Shown: positions 1 through 6,031 of the stretch, in pieces
How the letters are laid out: the number at the start of each line of letters is the position of its first letter
How positions within the stretch are numbered: position 1 is the first letter of the stretch
Assembly: GCA_902489945.1 (NCBI GenBank)
Contig: CABUBZ010000056.1
Location: forward strand, 1 to 12,329
Length of the DNA: 12,329 bases
Direction: 5' to 3'
DNA from: an uncultured Collinsella sp.
GTDB lineage: Bacteria > Actinomycetota > Coriobacteriia > Coriobacteriales > Coriobacteriaceae
Program-made: the position numbers and the translations under genes
The notes under the pieces: generated by a model
Seen by the model: the letters and a program-made list of their open reading frames with translations, nothing else
The model's database searches: none
Told to the model about the DNA's origin: nothing

Positions 1-1
1 T

Positions 2-709
2 GTTTCGCTCACGCGTGACGGCAAGCAGTATCTGCCGTATCTGCGCCAGATCGTGACGGCCGAGGCCGAGCTCGAGGGCAAGCGCCAAGAGCTGCTGGGC
101 CTGTCCTCGACCGATATTCGCATTGCGACGTTTACCAATGTGAGCCGAACGGTGCTTCCGCGTGTGATTCGCGACTTTGGAACGTTGCATCCGGGCGTAC
201 GCTTTACCCTCAAGCAAGGCGATTACACGCGCAATGCCCAGTGGGTGCACGACGGTGTGGTGGACTTTTGCTTTACGGCGCGCGGATTTACTGCCGGGCT
301 GCAGAAGCGCGTGGTCTATCACGATGAGCTCGTGGCGCTGCTGCCGGCGACGCATCCGCTGACAGCAAAGGAAAAGGTGACGCTGGCCGATTTGGCGTCC
401 GAGCCATTTGTTCTGCTGGATGAGGGCGAACAGAGCCTGGTGCTCGACGCGTTTGCTGCACATGGGCTGTCGCCACATGTGACAAGCGAGGTCACCGACG
501 ACTACACCATCATGGCGATGGTGGAGGAGGGCTTGGGCGTGAGCATGCTCTACCGCCGTACCGTCGAGGGCATGCGGGCCGATATTCGCGTGCGTCCCAT
601 CGTGCACGCCCCCTCGCGCGACGTCGTAGCGGCCTGGCGCAGCTGGGACACCATGCCCATTGCCACCAGGCGTTTTATCGACTATATGAGCTCACATATT
701 GTCAATTAA
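2..709 (+). CDS. LysR-family transcriptional regulator, C-terminal part (5' end outside window)
   Basis: The open frame runs from the first complete codon at position 2 without a visible true start, so the DNA-binding helix-turn-helix is mostly outside the window. The first residues (VSLTRDGKQYLPYLRQI) match the end of a LysR winged helix and the start of its linker helix. The remainder is the periplasmic-binding-protein-like effector domain: a first strand IRIATFTNVSRTVLP, a hinge region, and near the end MVEEGLGVSMLYRRTV, typical of this fold. The GTG at 53 is an internal codon, not the start. LysR proteins bind DNA as oligomers and switch a target promoter when a small ligand binds; the ligand cannot be read here. 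The gene converges on the MATE exporter with 27 bp between the stops, so it is not in the usual divergent regulator-target arrangement with it. Confidence 0.9.
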   Translation, partial: VSLTRDGKQYLPYLRQIVTAEAELEGKRQELLGLSSTDIRIATFTNVSRTVLPRVIRDFGTLHPGVRFTLKQGDYTRNAQWVHDGVVDFCFTARGFTAGLQKRVVYHDELVALLPATHPLTAKEKVTLADLASEPFVLLDEGEQSLVLDAFAAHGLSPHVTSEVTDDYTIMAMVEEGLGVSMLYRRTVEGMRADIRVRPIVHAPSRDVVAAWRSWDTMPIATRRFIDYMSSHIVN

Positions 710-736
710 TGACTGGCGTGGCGTTGAGCGCGGTGT

Positions 737-2119
737 TTAGCGGGCTGTCGCTTTGGCTTGGGTGGCGCGATAGGTGCGTGCCGGGTGGCAAAGTAGTACC
801 GCCACGACCATAAAGAACGCCGTGGTGCCCAGGCTGATGGGGTAGACCATCATGATGTTCGCAAAGGTGCGGAAGTGCGGGAACACGCAGAACACCCAAT
901 AGAAGCGGATGCCGCAGACGCAGATCATGGTGATGAGGGCGGGCGTGAGCGAGATACCAAAGCCGCGCAGGTAGCCTGACATGTTTTCGTAGAACATGCT
1001 AAAGGCGTACGCCGGGAAGATCGAGCACACGCGGATATAGCCGATTGAGACGATGTTGGGATCGCTATTGAACAGCGACAAGATTTCGCGCCCCAGGCCG
1101 ACAATAACGATGATCGTGGTGAGTGCAACGATGCCGCCTTCGACCAGGCAGACCTTGAGCGTTTTGGTACAGCGGTCGATCTGACGGGCACCGTGGTTTT
1201 GTCCCACAAAGGTGGTACAAGCCTGGCTAAAGCTGTTGAGCAGGTTGTAACACACGTACTCCAGGCTCATGGCGGCGCTCGATGCCGCCATGACCTCGGT
1301 GCCCAGGCTGTTGATGGCAGACTGGATGATGATGTTGGCGACGGCAAAGACGGCGCTTTGGATGCCGGCGGGCAGGCCGATCTTGACGATGCGCTTGAGG
1401 GCGACGGGGTCGATAGCCAGGTCGCGTAGGGTGACGCGGACGACGGAGTCGGTCTTGAGCAGGCGGATAAAGAGCGTAGCGGCGCTGACGGTGTAGGCGA
1501 TGGCGGTGGCGATGGCGACGCCCGCGACGCCCCAGTGGAGTACGGGGACAAAGATGAGGTCCAGGCCAATGTTGAGGACGGTGGACACGGCAAGCGCCTG
1601 CAGCGGCATGCGGGTGATGCCGACGGAGCGGAAGATGGCGGCTTCGAAGTTGTAGAGCAGGATCGAGGGCATGCTCAACAAAAAGACGCGCAGGTAGAGC
1701 GATGCGAGCGGCATGGTCTCGGCGGGGACGTTGAGCGCGGCGAGCATAGGCTCGGCAAAGACCTCGCCTAGCGCGATGACGACAAAGCCCACGAGTGCCA
1801 TCAGGATCGAGGTGTGGACCGCGCGCTTGACCATGTTTTGGTCGTCGCGGCCGATGGCGTTGGCGATAACCACGTTAGAGCCAAGCGACAGGCCGATGAA
1901 CAGGTTGATCATCAGGCTGGTGAGCGGCACGTTGGAGCCGACAGCCGCCATGGCAAGGGTCCCCTGGTCGCCCGAGAAGTTGCCGATAATGACCGTGGCA
2001 ATGAGATTCGACAGCTGCTCGAGGATGCTCGTCGCGGCCACGGGGAAAGCGAACAGGGGAATGTTGCGCCACAGCGAACCAGTGGTCATGTCAATGTGCT
2101 TAGATGCGGTGTCAGCCAT
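737..2119 (-). CDS. MATE-family multidrug/metabolite efflux transporter
   Basis: The 460-residue product has the length of a MATE transporter (usually 440-470) and about twelve hydrophobic segments arranged as two related halves (roughly residues 1-230 and 231-440). The N-terminal part contains TTGSLWRNIPLFAFPVAATSI and further on NVVIANAIGRDD, both typical of the first MATE repeat; the second half begins near IVKIGLPAGIQSAVF and carries FVGQNHGARQ, the equivalent of the repeat-1 motif. MATE proteins export cationic drugs or metabolites across the cytoplasmic membrane in exchange for Na+ or H+; the substrate cannot be predicted. The ATG at 2119 is preceded by only a weak purine stretch (GAGATTGAGAG on the coding strand), so the ribosome binding site is modest. 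A possible -10 box TATTAT lies at 2154-2149 with no clear -35. The gene appears monocistronic. Confidence 0.95.
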   Translation of the reverse strand: MADTASKHIDMTTGSLWRNIPLFAFPVAATSILEQLSNLIATVIIGNFSGDQGTLAMAAVGSNVPLTSLMINLFIGLSLGSNVVIANAIGRDDQNMVKRAVHTSILMALVGFVVIALGEVFAEPMLAALNVPAETMPLASLYLRVFLLSMPSILLYNFEAAIFRSVGITRMPLQALAVSTVLNIGLDLIFVPVLHWGVAGVAIATAIAYTVSAATLFIRLLKTDSVVRVTLRDLAIDPVALKRIVKIGLPAGIQSAVFAVANIIIQSAINSLGTEVMAASSAAMSLEYVCYNLLNSFSQACTTFVGQNHGARQIDRCTKTLKVCLVEGGIVALTTIIVIVGLGREILSLFNSDPNIVSIGYIRVCSIFPAYAFSMFYENMSGYLRGFGISLTPALITMICVCGIRFYWVFCVFPHFRTFANIMMVYPISLGTTAFFMVVAVLLCHPARTYRATQAKATAR

Positions 2120-2212
2120 ACGCTCTCAATCTCTTATATGCGCAGACGATAATACTCCTAATGCGATCAGCCGGTACTTGGGGGGAACGTTTCTTTTCTG
2201 TCAGCACATAGA

Positions 2213-2270
2213 CTAGTCATTGGGGACGTTCTTAAACGACTAGTCGTTTAAGAACGTCCCCAATGACTAG
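2213..2270. repeat. 58-bp perfect spacerless palindrome with GGGGACGTTCTT arms
   Basis: Bases 2213-2270 are exactly self-complementary, centred between 2241 and 2242, with 29 bp per arm and no loop. Each arm contains CTAGTCATTGGGGACGTTCT, and the centre is CGACTAGTCG. It lies between the divergent MATE and rlmA genes, 93 bp from the MATE start and 56 bp before rlmA. There is no T-run after it, so it is not a normal intrinsic terminator. It resembles the GGGGAC-type interspersed palindromes (REP/REPIN-like) mobilised in many bacteria by RAYT (Y1) transposases; that link is inferred. Confidence 0.85.
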
Positions 2271-2315
2271 GTGGGGGAGGCGTGAGACAATGGTGGGCGT
2301 TGTGTTGTCCGCGCT

Positions 2316-2321
2316 AAGGAG
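2316..2321 (+). promoter_or_regulatory. Ribosome binding site of rlmA
   Basis: AAGGAG sits 5 bases upstream of the ATG at 2327 and fixes that codon as the start of rlmA, in preference to in-frame starts further inside. Confidence 0.85.
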
Positions 2322-2326
2322 TTGCC

Positions 2327-3142
2327 ATGTTGTTGTGTCCCGTTTGCCGTGAGCCGTTGGTGGACGACGAGCGTGGAGCTATATGTGCGAACGGACATCG
2401 ATTTGACCGCGCACGTGAGGGCTACCTGTACCTGTTGCGCTCGTCCAAGAGCGGTGACTCCATGGGCGATCCCAAGTCGCAGGCACGCAGCCGTCGTGAC
2501 TTTCTGAACCGTGGATACTACGCGCCGTTGCGCGATGCGATGGTCGAGCTGGTGCGCAAACAGGTGTCTGGGCGCGCCGCGTCTGTGAACGGCCCCATGA
2601 CGCTGCTCGATATTTGCTGCGGCGAGGGCTATTACACGAGTGCCATGGGCGCGGTGCCGGGCGTGGACGCTTACGGGTTCGACTTGGGCAAAGAGATGGT
2701 GCGCCTGGCTGCCAAGCGCGGCGATGCGACCTATTTTGTGGCCAACATGAAGGATATCCCCGTGGCCGATGGCGCCTTCGGTATGGTGACCGAGCTCTTT
2801 GCTCCCTTTAACGAGCGCGAGTTTGCCCGCGTGCTGGCGTCAGAGGGCTCACTCTATACCGTGGTGCCGGGTGCACGTCATCTGTTTGGGCTTAAGGAAG
2901 TGCTCTACGATACGCCGTACCTTAACGACGAGAAGCTGCCGCAGACCACCGAGCTCGAGTTGGTCGGAACGCAGCGGGTGTCTGCGAATATTACGCTTCA
3001 GACCCAGGCCGACATCGAGGCGGTATTCCAAATGACGCCGTACTACTACCGCACGCGCCCTGCCGACAAAGAGCGCCTGGCAAACTTGGACACGCTCCAG
3101 ACCGATATCGACTTCATCATCGCCGAGTACCGCCACTGCTAG
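2327..3142 (+). CDS. rlmA: 23S rRNA (guanine-N1)-methyltransferase, RlmA/TlrB family
   Basis: This enzyme transfers a methyl group from S-adenosylmethionine to N1 of a guanine in helix 35 of 23S rRNA, at the exit-tunnel wall: G745 for RlmA(I), G748 for RlmA(II)/TlrB. The 271 residues match the family length (about 270-280). The N-terminus is a zinc finger with C4, C7, C20 and H24, followed by the family sequence HRFDRAREGYLYLL (24-37). The Rossmann methyltransferase motif I, LLDICCGEGYYT, spans 93-104. The later VVPGARHLFGLKEVLYD also matches RlmA. RlmA(II) contributes to tylosin resistance in some Gram-positives; the Gram-positive-like context favours G748, but the target base is inferred. 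The gene follows the 58-bp palindrome and ends 1 nt before a hairpin and 53 nt before a strong terminator, so it looks monocistronic. Confidence 0.92.
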   Translation: MLLCPVCREPLVDDERGAICANGHRFDRAREGYLYLLRSSKSGDSMGDPKSQARSRRDFLNRGYYAPLRDAMVELVRKQVSGRAASVNGPMTLLDICCGEGYYTSAMGAVPGVDAYGFDLGKEMVRLAAKRGDATYFVANMKDIPVADGAFGMVTELFAPFNEREFARVLASEGSLYTVVPGARHLFGLKEVLYDTPYLNDEKLPQTTELELVGTQRVSANITLQTQADIEAVFQMTPYYYRTRPADKERLANLDTLQTDIDFIIAEYRHC

Positions 3143-3143
3143 C

Positions 3144-3180
3144 AACCTGCCAAAAAGGGACAGGTTTATTTTGGCAGGTT
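3144..3180 (+). repeat. Stop-proximal hairpin with AAAGGGACAG loop (after rlmA)
   Basis: A 12-bp perfect stem (3144-3155 with 3169-3180, AACCTGCCAAAA/TTTTGGCAGGTT) encloses a 13-nt loop beginning AGGGACAGG. It starts one base after the rlmA stop codon. It shares the 10-mer AAAGGGACAG (3154-3163) with hairpins at 8035-8055 and 11757-11791. It lacks a terminal T-run of its own, and the true terminator follows at 3196. Confidence 0.8.
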
Positions 3181-3195
3181 TTATCTGGCAAACGT

Positions 3196-3233
3196 AAAGG
3201 GCCGACCGCGTTGCTACGCGATCGGCCCTTTTT
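3196..3233 (+). terminator. Rho-independent terminator after rlmA
   Basis: A ten-base-pair outer stem (AAAGGGCCGA 3196-3205 with TCGGCCCTTT 3222-3231) and a 4-bp inner stem (3207-3210 with 3217-3220) close a TTGCTA loop. A run of five T (3229-3233) follows on the plus strand. On the minus strand only three T follow, so it should act mainly on rlmA transcripts, although the convergent membrane-protein gene ends only 37 bp away. Confidence 0.9.
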
Positions 3234-3269
3234 AGTTGCTTGGCTGCAGAGGTTATGAGAAGCGAGCGC

Positions 3270-3671
3270 TTATAGGCGGTCCTTGTTCTCGGCCTTAACG
3301 GCGTGTGCCTGCTGAACAAAGAACAGGTCGTACACCACGATGACAAAGGCGCCAAAGTTGATGGCGTCGCCGCCAAACGCGGGAAGCGTGAGCACCGCTT
3401 GGGCAAGCGTGGCGACCGCGGCAACAATACCGAGCTTAAACGCGCCGTCCACCTGCGAAGGCTTGTTGGCGCCCTTGATACCGGCGACGCCTGCGGCAAG
3501 GTCGACGAGACCCTTGGCGATAAGCACGACCGCTGCGAGCGTGGCGTACGAACCGTACGTGGAATCGAGACCGCCCGTGGCGATACCGACGCCGGCGGTG
3601 ACGAGGCTGGCGATGCCCAAAACAAAGTAGATGAGAGCAAGGATTTTGAGAGTCTTGCGAGTGAAGCTCAT
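3270..3671 (-). CDS. Small four-helix membrane protein of unknown function
   Basis: The 133-residue product starts MSFTRKTLK and then shows four hydrophobic stretches: about residues 10-32 (ILALIYFVLGIASLVTAGVG), 40-70, 80-100 and 105-122, before a short charged tail ending AENKDRL. A longer reading from 3740 exists, but the ATG at 3671 is preceded 6 bases upstream by AAAGGA, so the shorter form is chosen. The sequence is rich in Ala, Val and Gly, with no charged catalytic motif in the membrane segments. I do not recognise a named family; it resembles short conserved hypothetical membrane proteins. It is convergent to rlmA and divergent from the 47-residue membrane microprotein, with about 230 bp upstream for a promoter. 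The coding call is strong, but the function is unknown. Confidence 0.85.
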   Translation of the reverse strand: MSFTRKTLKILALIYFVLGIASLVTAGVGIATGGLDSTYGSYATLAAVVLIAKGLVDLAAGVAGIKGANKPSQVDGAFKLGIVAAVATLAQAVLTLPAFGGDAINFGAFVIVVYDLFFVQQAHAVKAENKDRL

Positions 3672-3892
3672 GGCTGGTCCTTTCGATACGAGTACGCCAA
3701 CTTGGCGCACCCAATGTACTGCACATATGGTGAAGCACATTGTAGTTCAACGCGGCGATGCATGCGTTTGAAAGCGCATTGAGCCCGCGCAGCCAAACCC
3801 AACCTTTCAAAAAGGAAAGCTGGGCGTAAGTCAAATCGATGGCAGCGTATGCGCGGCGCTGCGATGATGGGTCCATGGTAAGAGCTGGTCTC

Positions 3893-3899
3893 AAGGAGG
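3893..3899 (+). promoter_or_regulatory. Strong ribosome binding site of the 47-residue microprotein
   Basis: AAGGAGG lies 4 bases before the ATG at 3904 and 7 bases before a second ATG at 3907. It is a near-perfect Shine-Dalgarno sequence and is the main reason to accept the short gene that follows. Confidence 0.75.
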
Positions 3900-3903
3900 A
3901 GCC

Positions 3904-4047
3904 ATGATGTACGGAGCAGGGCAAGTGCATGAGCCGCGGTCGTTGGGAAGGCGCATGGGTGATTCCGTGATCGCTGCCGTGTACACGGGATTGATGGCGG
4001 TGCTTTGCATTGGGATGCTGTGGGCCATGTCGCATGTGGGACAATAG
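3904..4047 (+). CDS. Predicted 47-residue single-pass membrane microprotein
   Basis: An open frame of 47 codons, MMYGAGQVHEPRSLGRRMGD followed by a hydrophobic segment at about residues 21-42, ends at TAG 4045-4047. The N-terminal half carries RSLGRR just before the membrane segment, which by the positive-inside rule would place the N-terminus in the cytoplasm. The start follows an AAGGAGG ribosome binding site; either ATG 3904 or ATG 3907 could be used. It lies 63 bp before rsmJ in the same direction and might share its transcript, although rsmJ has its own ribosome binding site. No family is recognised. It could be a regulator of a membrane protein or a toxin-like peptide, but nothing in the sequence decides this. 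Only the good ribosome binding site and the clean amphipathic-to-hydrophobic pattern support it. Confidence 0.62.
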   Translation: MMYGAGQVHEPRSLGRRMGDSVIAAVYTGLMAVLCIGMLWAMSHVGQ

Positions 4048-4110
4048 CGGACGGTTGGGTGCCGACATAAACGGCGCTCACGTATTCGTTTTGCTTGTTA
4101 AGGAGTACCC

Positions 4111-4815
4111 ATGGACGTCGTCGATCCCTTTTCTATTGCTCGGGCCGCGGGGCTTGAGCTGACCGGGACGTCCGAGGGCCTCACGCTCACCGACGGCACG
4201 ATGGAACTGCGTGCCGATTTTACTCGCATGCTTCCGCGGCTCAAGCAGGGCCGTCTGCAGCAAGAGCTGCTGGTAAAGGCTGCGCGCGCAAAAGGCATCG
4301 AGAGCCCATGGGCGATTGACGCCACGGCAGGCTTTGGCGAGGATTCGCTGCTGCTGGCGGCCGCGGGTTTTACCGTCGATCTGTATGAGCAGGACTGTGT
4401 AATCGCGGCGCTGCTGCAGGATGCCTTGGACCGTGCGGCGGACGATCCGGCGCTTGCGACAGCCGTGGCCCGCATGCGCTTACATGCGGGCGAGGACAGC
4501 ATTGCCAGCCTTCGCCATACAGCTGAGCTGATCGGGCAGGGCGAGCTCACCGCTCCCGACGTGGTATATCTGGACCCCATGTTTCCCGAGCGCACCAAAA
4601 GTGCGGCGGTCAAAAAGAAGTTCCAACTCTTGCACCATCTGGAACGGCCATGTACCGATGAGGAGACGCTGGTCGAAGCCGCGCTTGCGGTGCACCCGCG
4701 CAAGGTCGTTATCAAGCGGCCGGTGAAGGGCCCGCTGCTTGCCGGCGTTAAGCCGAGCTATCAACTTGCGGGCAAGGCCGTTCGTTACGATGTTTTGGTG
4801 CCGCCGCGCCCGTAG
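4111..4815 (+). CDS. rsmJ: 16S rRNA (guanine(1516)-N2)-methyltransferase, RsmJ family
   Basis: RsmJ methylates N2 of G1516 in the 3' minor domain of 16S rRNA using S-adenosylmethionine. The 234-residue product is close to the E. coli length of 250. The SAM-binding motif I, DATAGFGEDSLLLAAAG, occupies residues 70-86. The acidic strand end is LYEQD at 91-95. The catalytic-region signature VVYLDPMFPERTKSAAVKKK spans 151-170, with the diagnostic DPMFP at 155-159. Near the C-terminus, KVVIKRPVKGPLLAGVKPS fits the family's VVKRP..A..LA pattern. The ATG at 4111 has TAAGGAG six bases upstream. The gene follows the 47-residue microprotein by 63 bp and is convergent to the zinc-ribbon gene (48 bp between stops), with no obvious terminator in between. 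Assignment to the family is firm; the exact target base is from homology. Confidence 0.93.
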   Translation: MDVVDPFSIARAAGLELTGTSEGLTLTDGTMELRADFTRMLPRLKQGRLQQELLVKAARAKGIESPWAIDATAGFGEDSLLLAAAGFTVDLYEQDCVIAALLQDALDRAADDPALATAVARMRLHAGEDSIASLRHTAELIGQGELTAPDVVYLDPMFPERTKSAAVKKKFQLLHHLERPCTDEETLVEAALAVHPRKVVIKRPVKGPLLAGVKPSYQLAGKAVRYDVLVPPRP

Positions 4816-4863
4816 CTTGCGTGCGATTACCGGGGCTTCGCTAGTGCCGTGCCGATGCGGTCC

Positions 4864-5160
4864 CTATTTCCAAGGGTGCGACGTCAGGTGCCAGCCGCCG
4901 CAGTATTCACATTTGTAGCAGGCCAAACCACGCCGCCCGCGGTTTTCGCAGTCGGCCATAACTGCCTCGGCCTCGGCGCGTGTGTCGTAACGGTTTTTGC
5001 GTTCGCACGACTTGTAACGCCAGGCTTCATCGCGCTCGGCGTCTAGGGCGTCGCGGCGCTCGTCCTCGCGCGCAAACAGGTCGCTCATATCGCCGCCGGT
5101 AGCAGCGCCCAAAAACTCGCTTTTGGCCTTTGACCAGGCGGCTCGCTTTTTGCTTCCCAT
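4864..5160 (-). CDS. Small zinc-ribbon-like protein of unknown function
   Basis: The product has 98 residues from the ATG at 5160; an upstream TTG at 5181 would add seven, but it has no ribosome binding site, whereas the ATG has AGAGAGG about ten bases upstream. The N-terminal half is highly charged (KKRAAWSKAKSEF, then REDERRDALDAERDEAW) and probably helical. The C-terminus holds C52, C71, and the cluster C81-x2-C84-x2-C87-x3-H91 in CYKCEYCGGWHLTSHP. This ending (C-x2-C-G-G-W-H-L-T-S) recurs in small actinobacterial and phage proteins whose role is unknown. It probably binds one zinc ion and may contact nucleic acid. The gene diverges from the GNAT gene across a 77-bp region with an inverted repeat, which suggests shared regulation. 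Confidence 0.82.
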   Translation of the reverse strand: MGSKKRAAWSKAKSEFLGAATGGDMSDLFAREDERRDALDAERDEAWRYKSCERKNRYDTRAEAEAVMADCENRGRRGLACYKCEYCGGWHLTSHPWK

Positions 5161-5185
5161 CTGCTTAGCGCCTCTCTCCAAACGC

Positions 5186-5215
5186 TGGTATCATTGCTCA
5201 ACCAAAGTGATACCA
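5186..5215. promoter_or_regulatory. Inverted repeat TGGTATCA-N14-TGATACCA in a divergent promoter region
   Basis: TGGTATCA (5186-5193) and TGATACCA (5208-5215) form an 8-bp inverted repeat with 14 bases between, lying between the divergent zinc-ribbon and GNAT genes. Read on the minus strand, TTGGTA (5216-5211), an 18-base spacer and TGATAC could be a weak promoter for the zinc-ribbon gene. The outer half-site, TTGGTATCACT on the minus strand, is nearly identical to the TTGGTATAACT repeats before the ATPase at 8065. A dimeric repressor operator is plausible, but no regulator is encoded next to it. Confidence 0.45.
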
Positions 5216-5237
5216 ATAAACGTGAGGTCGCCGCGTG

Positions 5238-5726
5238 ATGATCAGAAAAACCCTCGATACCGACATTCCTGCCGTCATGGCTATCTATGACGCGGCCCGC
5301 GCCTTTATGCGCGCACATGGCAACGCCACGCAGTGGCCCGAGGGCACGCCTTCGGCCGAGCAACTGGCTGCCGATATCGCCGCCGGTGGCAGCTATGTGT
5401 GCGAAGTCGACGGCCGCGTGGTGGCGACGTTTGCCTTTTTACCGGGCCCGGACGAGTGCTATGGCGTAATTGAGGACGGGCGATGGCGCAGCGACACTCC
5501 GTACGCCGTGCTGCACCGTGTGGCGTCCGACGGCACCACGCATGGCGTTGCGGCCGCGATGTTTGCCTTTGCCAAGGAACGTATCGACCATCTGCGTATC
5601 GACACGCACCAAGACAACCTGCCTATGCGGGGCGCCATCGCCAAGGCCGGGTTTAAGCGCGCCGGTATCGTATATGTGTCGGACGGTACGCCGCGCGTCG
5701 CGTTTGATTGGCTGCGCGAGGCATAA
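5238..5726 (+). CDS. GNAT-family N-acetyltransferase
   Basis: The 162-residue product has the length and layout of a single GNAT domain, which transfers acetyl from acetyl-CoA to an amine; the substrate is unknown. The N-terminal strand and helix IRKTLDTDIPAVMAIYDAAR are followed by GNATQWPEGTPS, characteristic of a bacterial subfamily. The conserved region HRVASDGTTHGVAAAMFAFA (about 93-112) corresponds to the acetyl-CoA-binding strand and P-loop, although the usual R/Q-x-x-G-x-G/A is here T-x-H-G-V-A. RIDTHQDNLPMRGAIAKAGF (about 120-139) is the following conserved block. A GTG immediately upstream at 5235 is an alternative start; GAGG at 5224-5227 is the only ribosome binding candidate. A terminator follows at 5761, so the gene is monocistronic and divergent from the zinc-ribbon gene. 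Confidence 0.9.
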   Translation: MIRKTLDTDIPAVMAIYDAARAFMRAHGNATQWPEGTPSAEQLAADIAAGGSYVCEVDGRVVATFAFLPGPDECYGVIEDGRWRSDTPYAVLHRVASDGTTHGVAAAMFAFAKERIDHLRIDTHQDNLPMRGAIAKAGFKRAGIVYVSDGTPRVAFDWLREA

Positions 5727-5760
5727 AGGCCGAGTCACATACCAGCGTTTCACCGAAATG

Positions 5761-5787
5761 AAAATGGCCCCGAGTGGGGCCATTTTT
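5761..5787 (+). terminator. Intrinsic terminator after the GNAT gene (possibly bidirectional)
   Basis: AAAATGGCCCC (5761-5771) pairs with GGGGCCATTTT (5776-5786) around a GAGT loop, and the plus strand continues into TTTTT (5783-5787). The minus strand reads TTTT after the same stem, so it could also stop transcription coming from the candidate RNA on the other strand. Confidence 0.9.
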
Positions 5788-5846
5788 GGTAAAACGCGTT
5801 GTTGTGGGGCTCGCGTTGTTATCGCCCCAGATGAGCCCGGGCAGAC

Positions 5847-5956
5847 AAAAAGGGGAGGTGCCGGCTTTCGCAAGGCGCGAACCTACGAAAATCGCCGCGC
5901 GGCAACGCGGGGCGATGAGCTCGGTCGGGGGATAGGGCCCGCTTCGCCCGCCGGCC
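5847..5956 (-). ncRNA. Candidate structured small RNA on the minus strand
   Basis: The 244 bases between the terminator at 5787 and the GTPase start contain no convincing gene. On the minus strand an extended -10 box TGATACAAT (5970-5962) would start a transcript near 5956. This transcript could fold with a terminal stem GCCGGC (5955-5950 with 5865-5860), an internal hairpin pairing 5916-5911 with 5896-5891 and 5908-5906 with 5899-5897, and a hairpin at 5884-5864 (TTCGC/GCGAA). It then reaches U5 at 5851-5847. I looked for SRP, RNase P, tmRNA and tRNA core motifs and did not find them. The region is rich in GC, so chance pairing is possible, and it could instead be a structured leader read on the plus strand ahead of the GTPase. 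Confidence 0.3.
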
Positions 5957-5971
5957 CGTACATTGTATCAT
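5943..5971 (+). promoter_or_regulatory. Possible plus-strand promoter for the TetM-like GTPase
   Basis: TTCGCC (5943-5948) and TATCAT (5966-5971) are separated by 17 bases and would start transcription about 55 bases before the GTPase ATG. The -35 match is poor. The -10 overlaps the opposite-strand box TACAAT (5967-5962), so the two directions would compete. Confidence 0.3.
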
Positions 5972-6031
5972 CCAGTGTGGAACGAGGATGCCCGTTGCCG
6001 CGTGCGATGGGCTTGCAATAAGAGGAGAGCC

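Noticed and set aside
1713..2216. A 167-codon plus-strand frame antisense to the MATE gene
   Set aside because: No ribosome binding site and no family resemblance; the MATE reading frame explains the sequence.
2213..2270. Palindrome as an intrinsic terminator
   Set aside because: There is no loop and no T-run after it on either strand, and it lies upstream of both neighbouring genes.
2849..3640. A 263-codon minus-strand frame across the end of rlmA and the membrane-protein gene
   Set aside because: It runs through a terminator, is low-complexity Ser/Arg/Pro, and overlaps two better-supported genes.
3672..3740. N-terminal extension of the four-helix membrane protein to 3740
   Set aside because: The ATG at 3671 has AAAGGA at proper spacing; the extension adds residues without a membrane or signal pattern.
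3798..3824. Imperfect hairpin CCCA..CTTTC / GAAAG..TGGG upstream of the microprotein
   Set aside because: The stem is short, interrupted and without T-run or motif similarity to the other repeats; chance is likely.
5788..6031. SRP RNA, tmRNA, RNase P or tRNA gene in the gap before the GTPase
   Set aside because: The core signatures I know for these RNAs (for example the SRP GGAA-type tetraloop region, GAGGAAAGTCC of RNase P, the tRNA T-arm) are not present on either strand.
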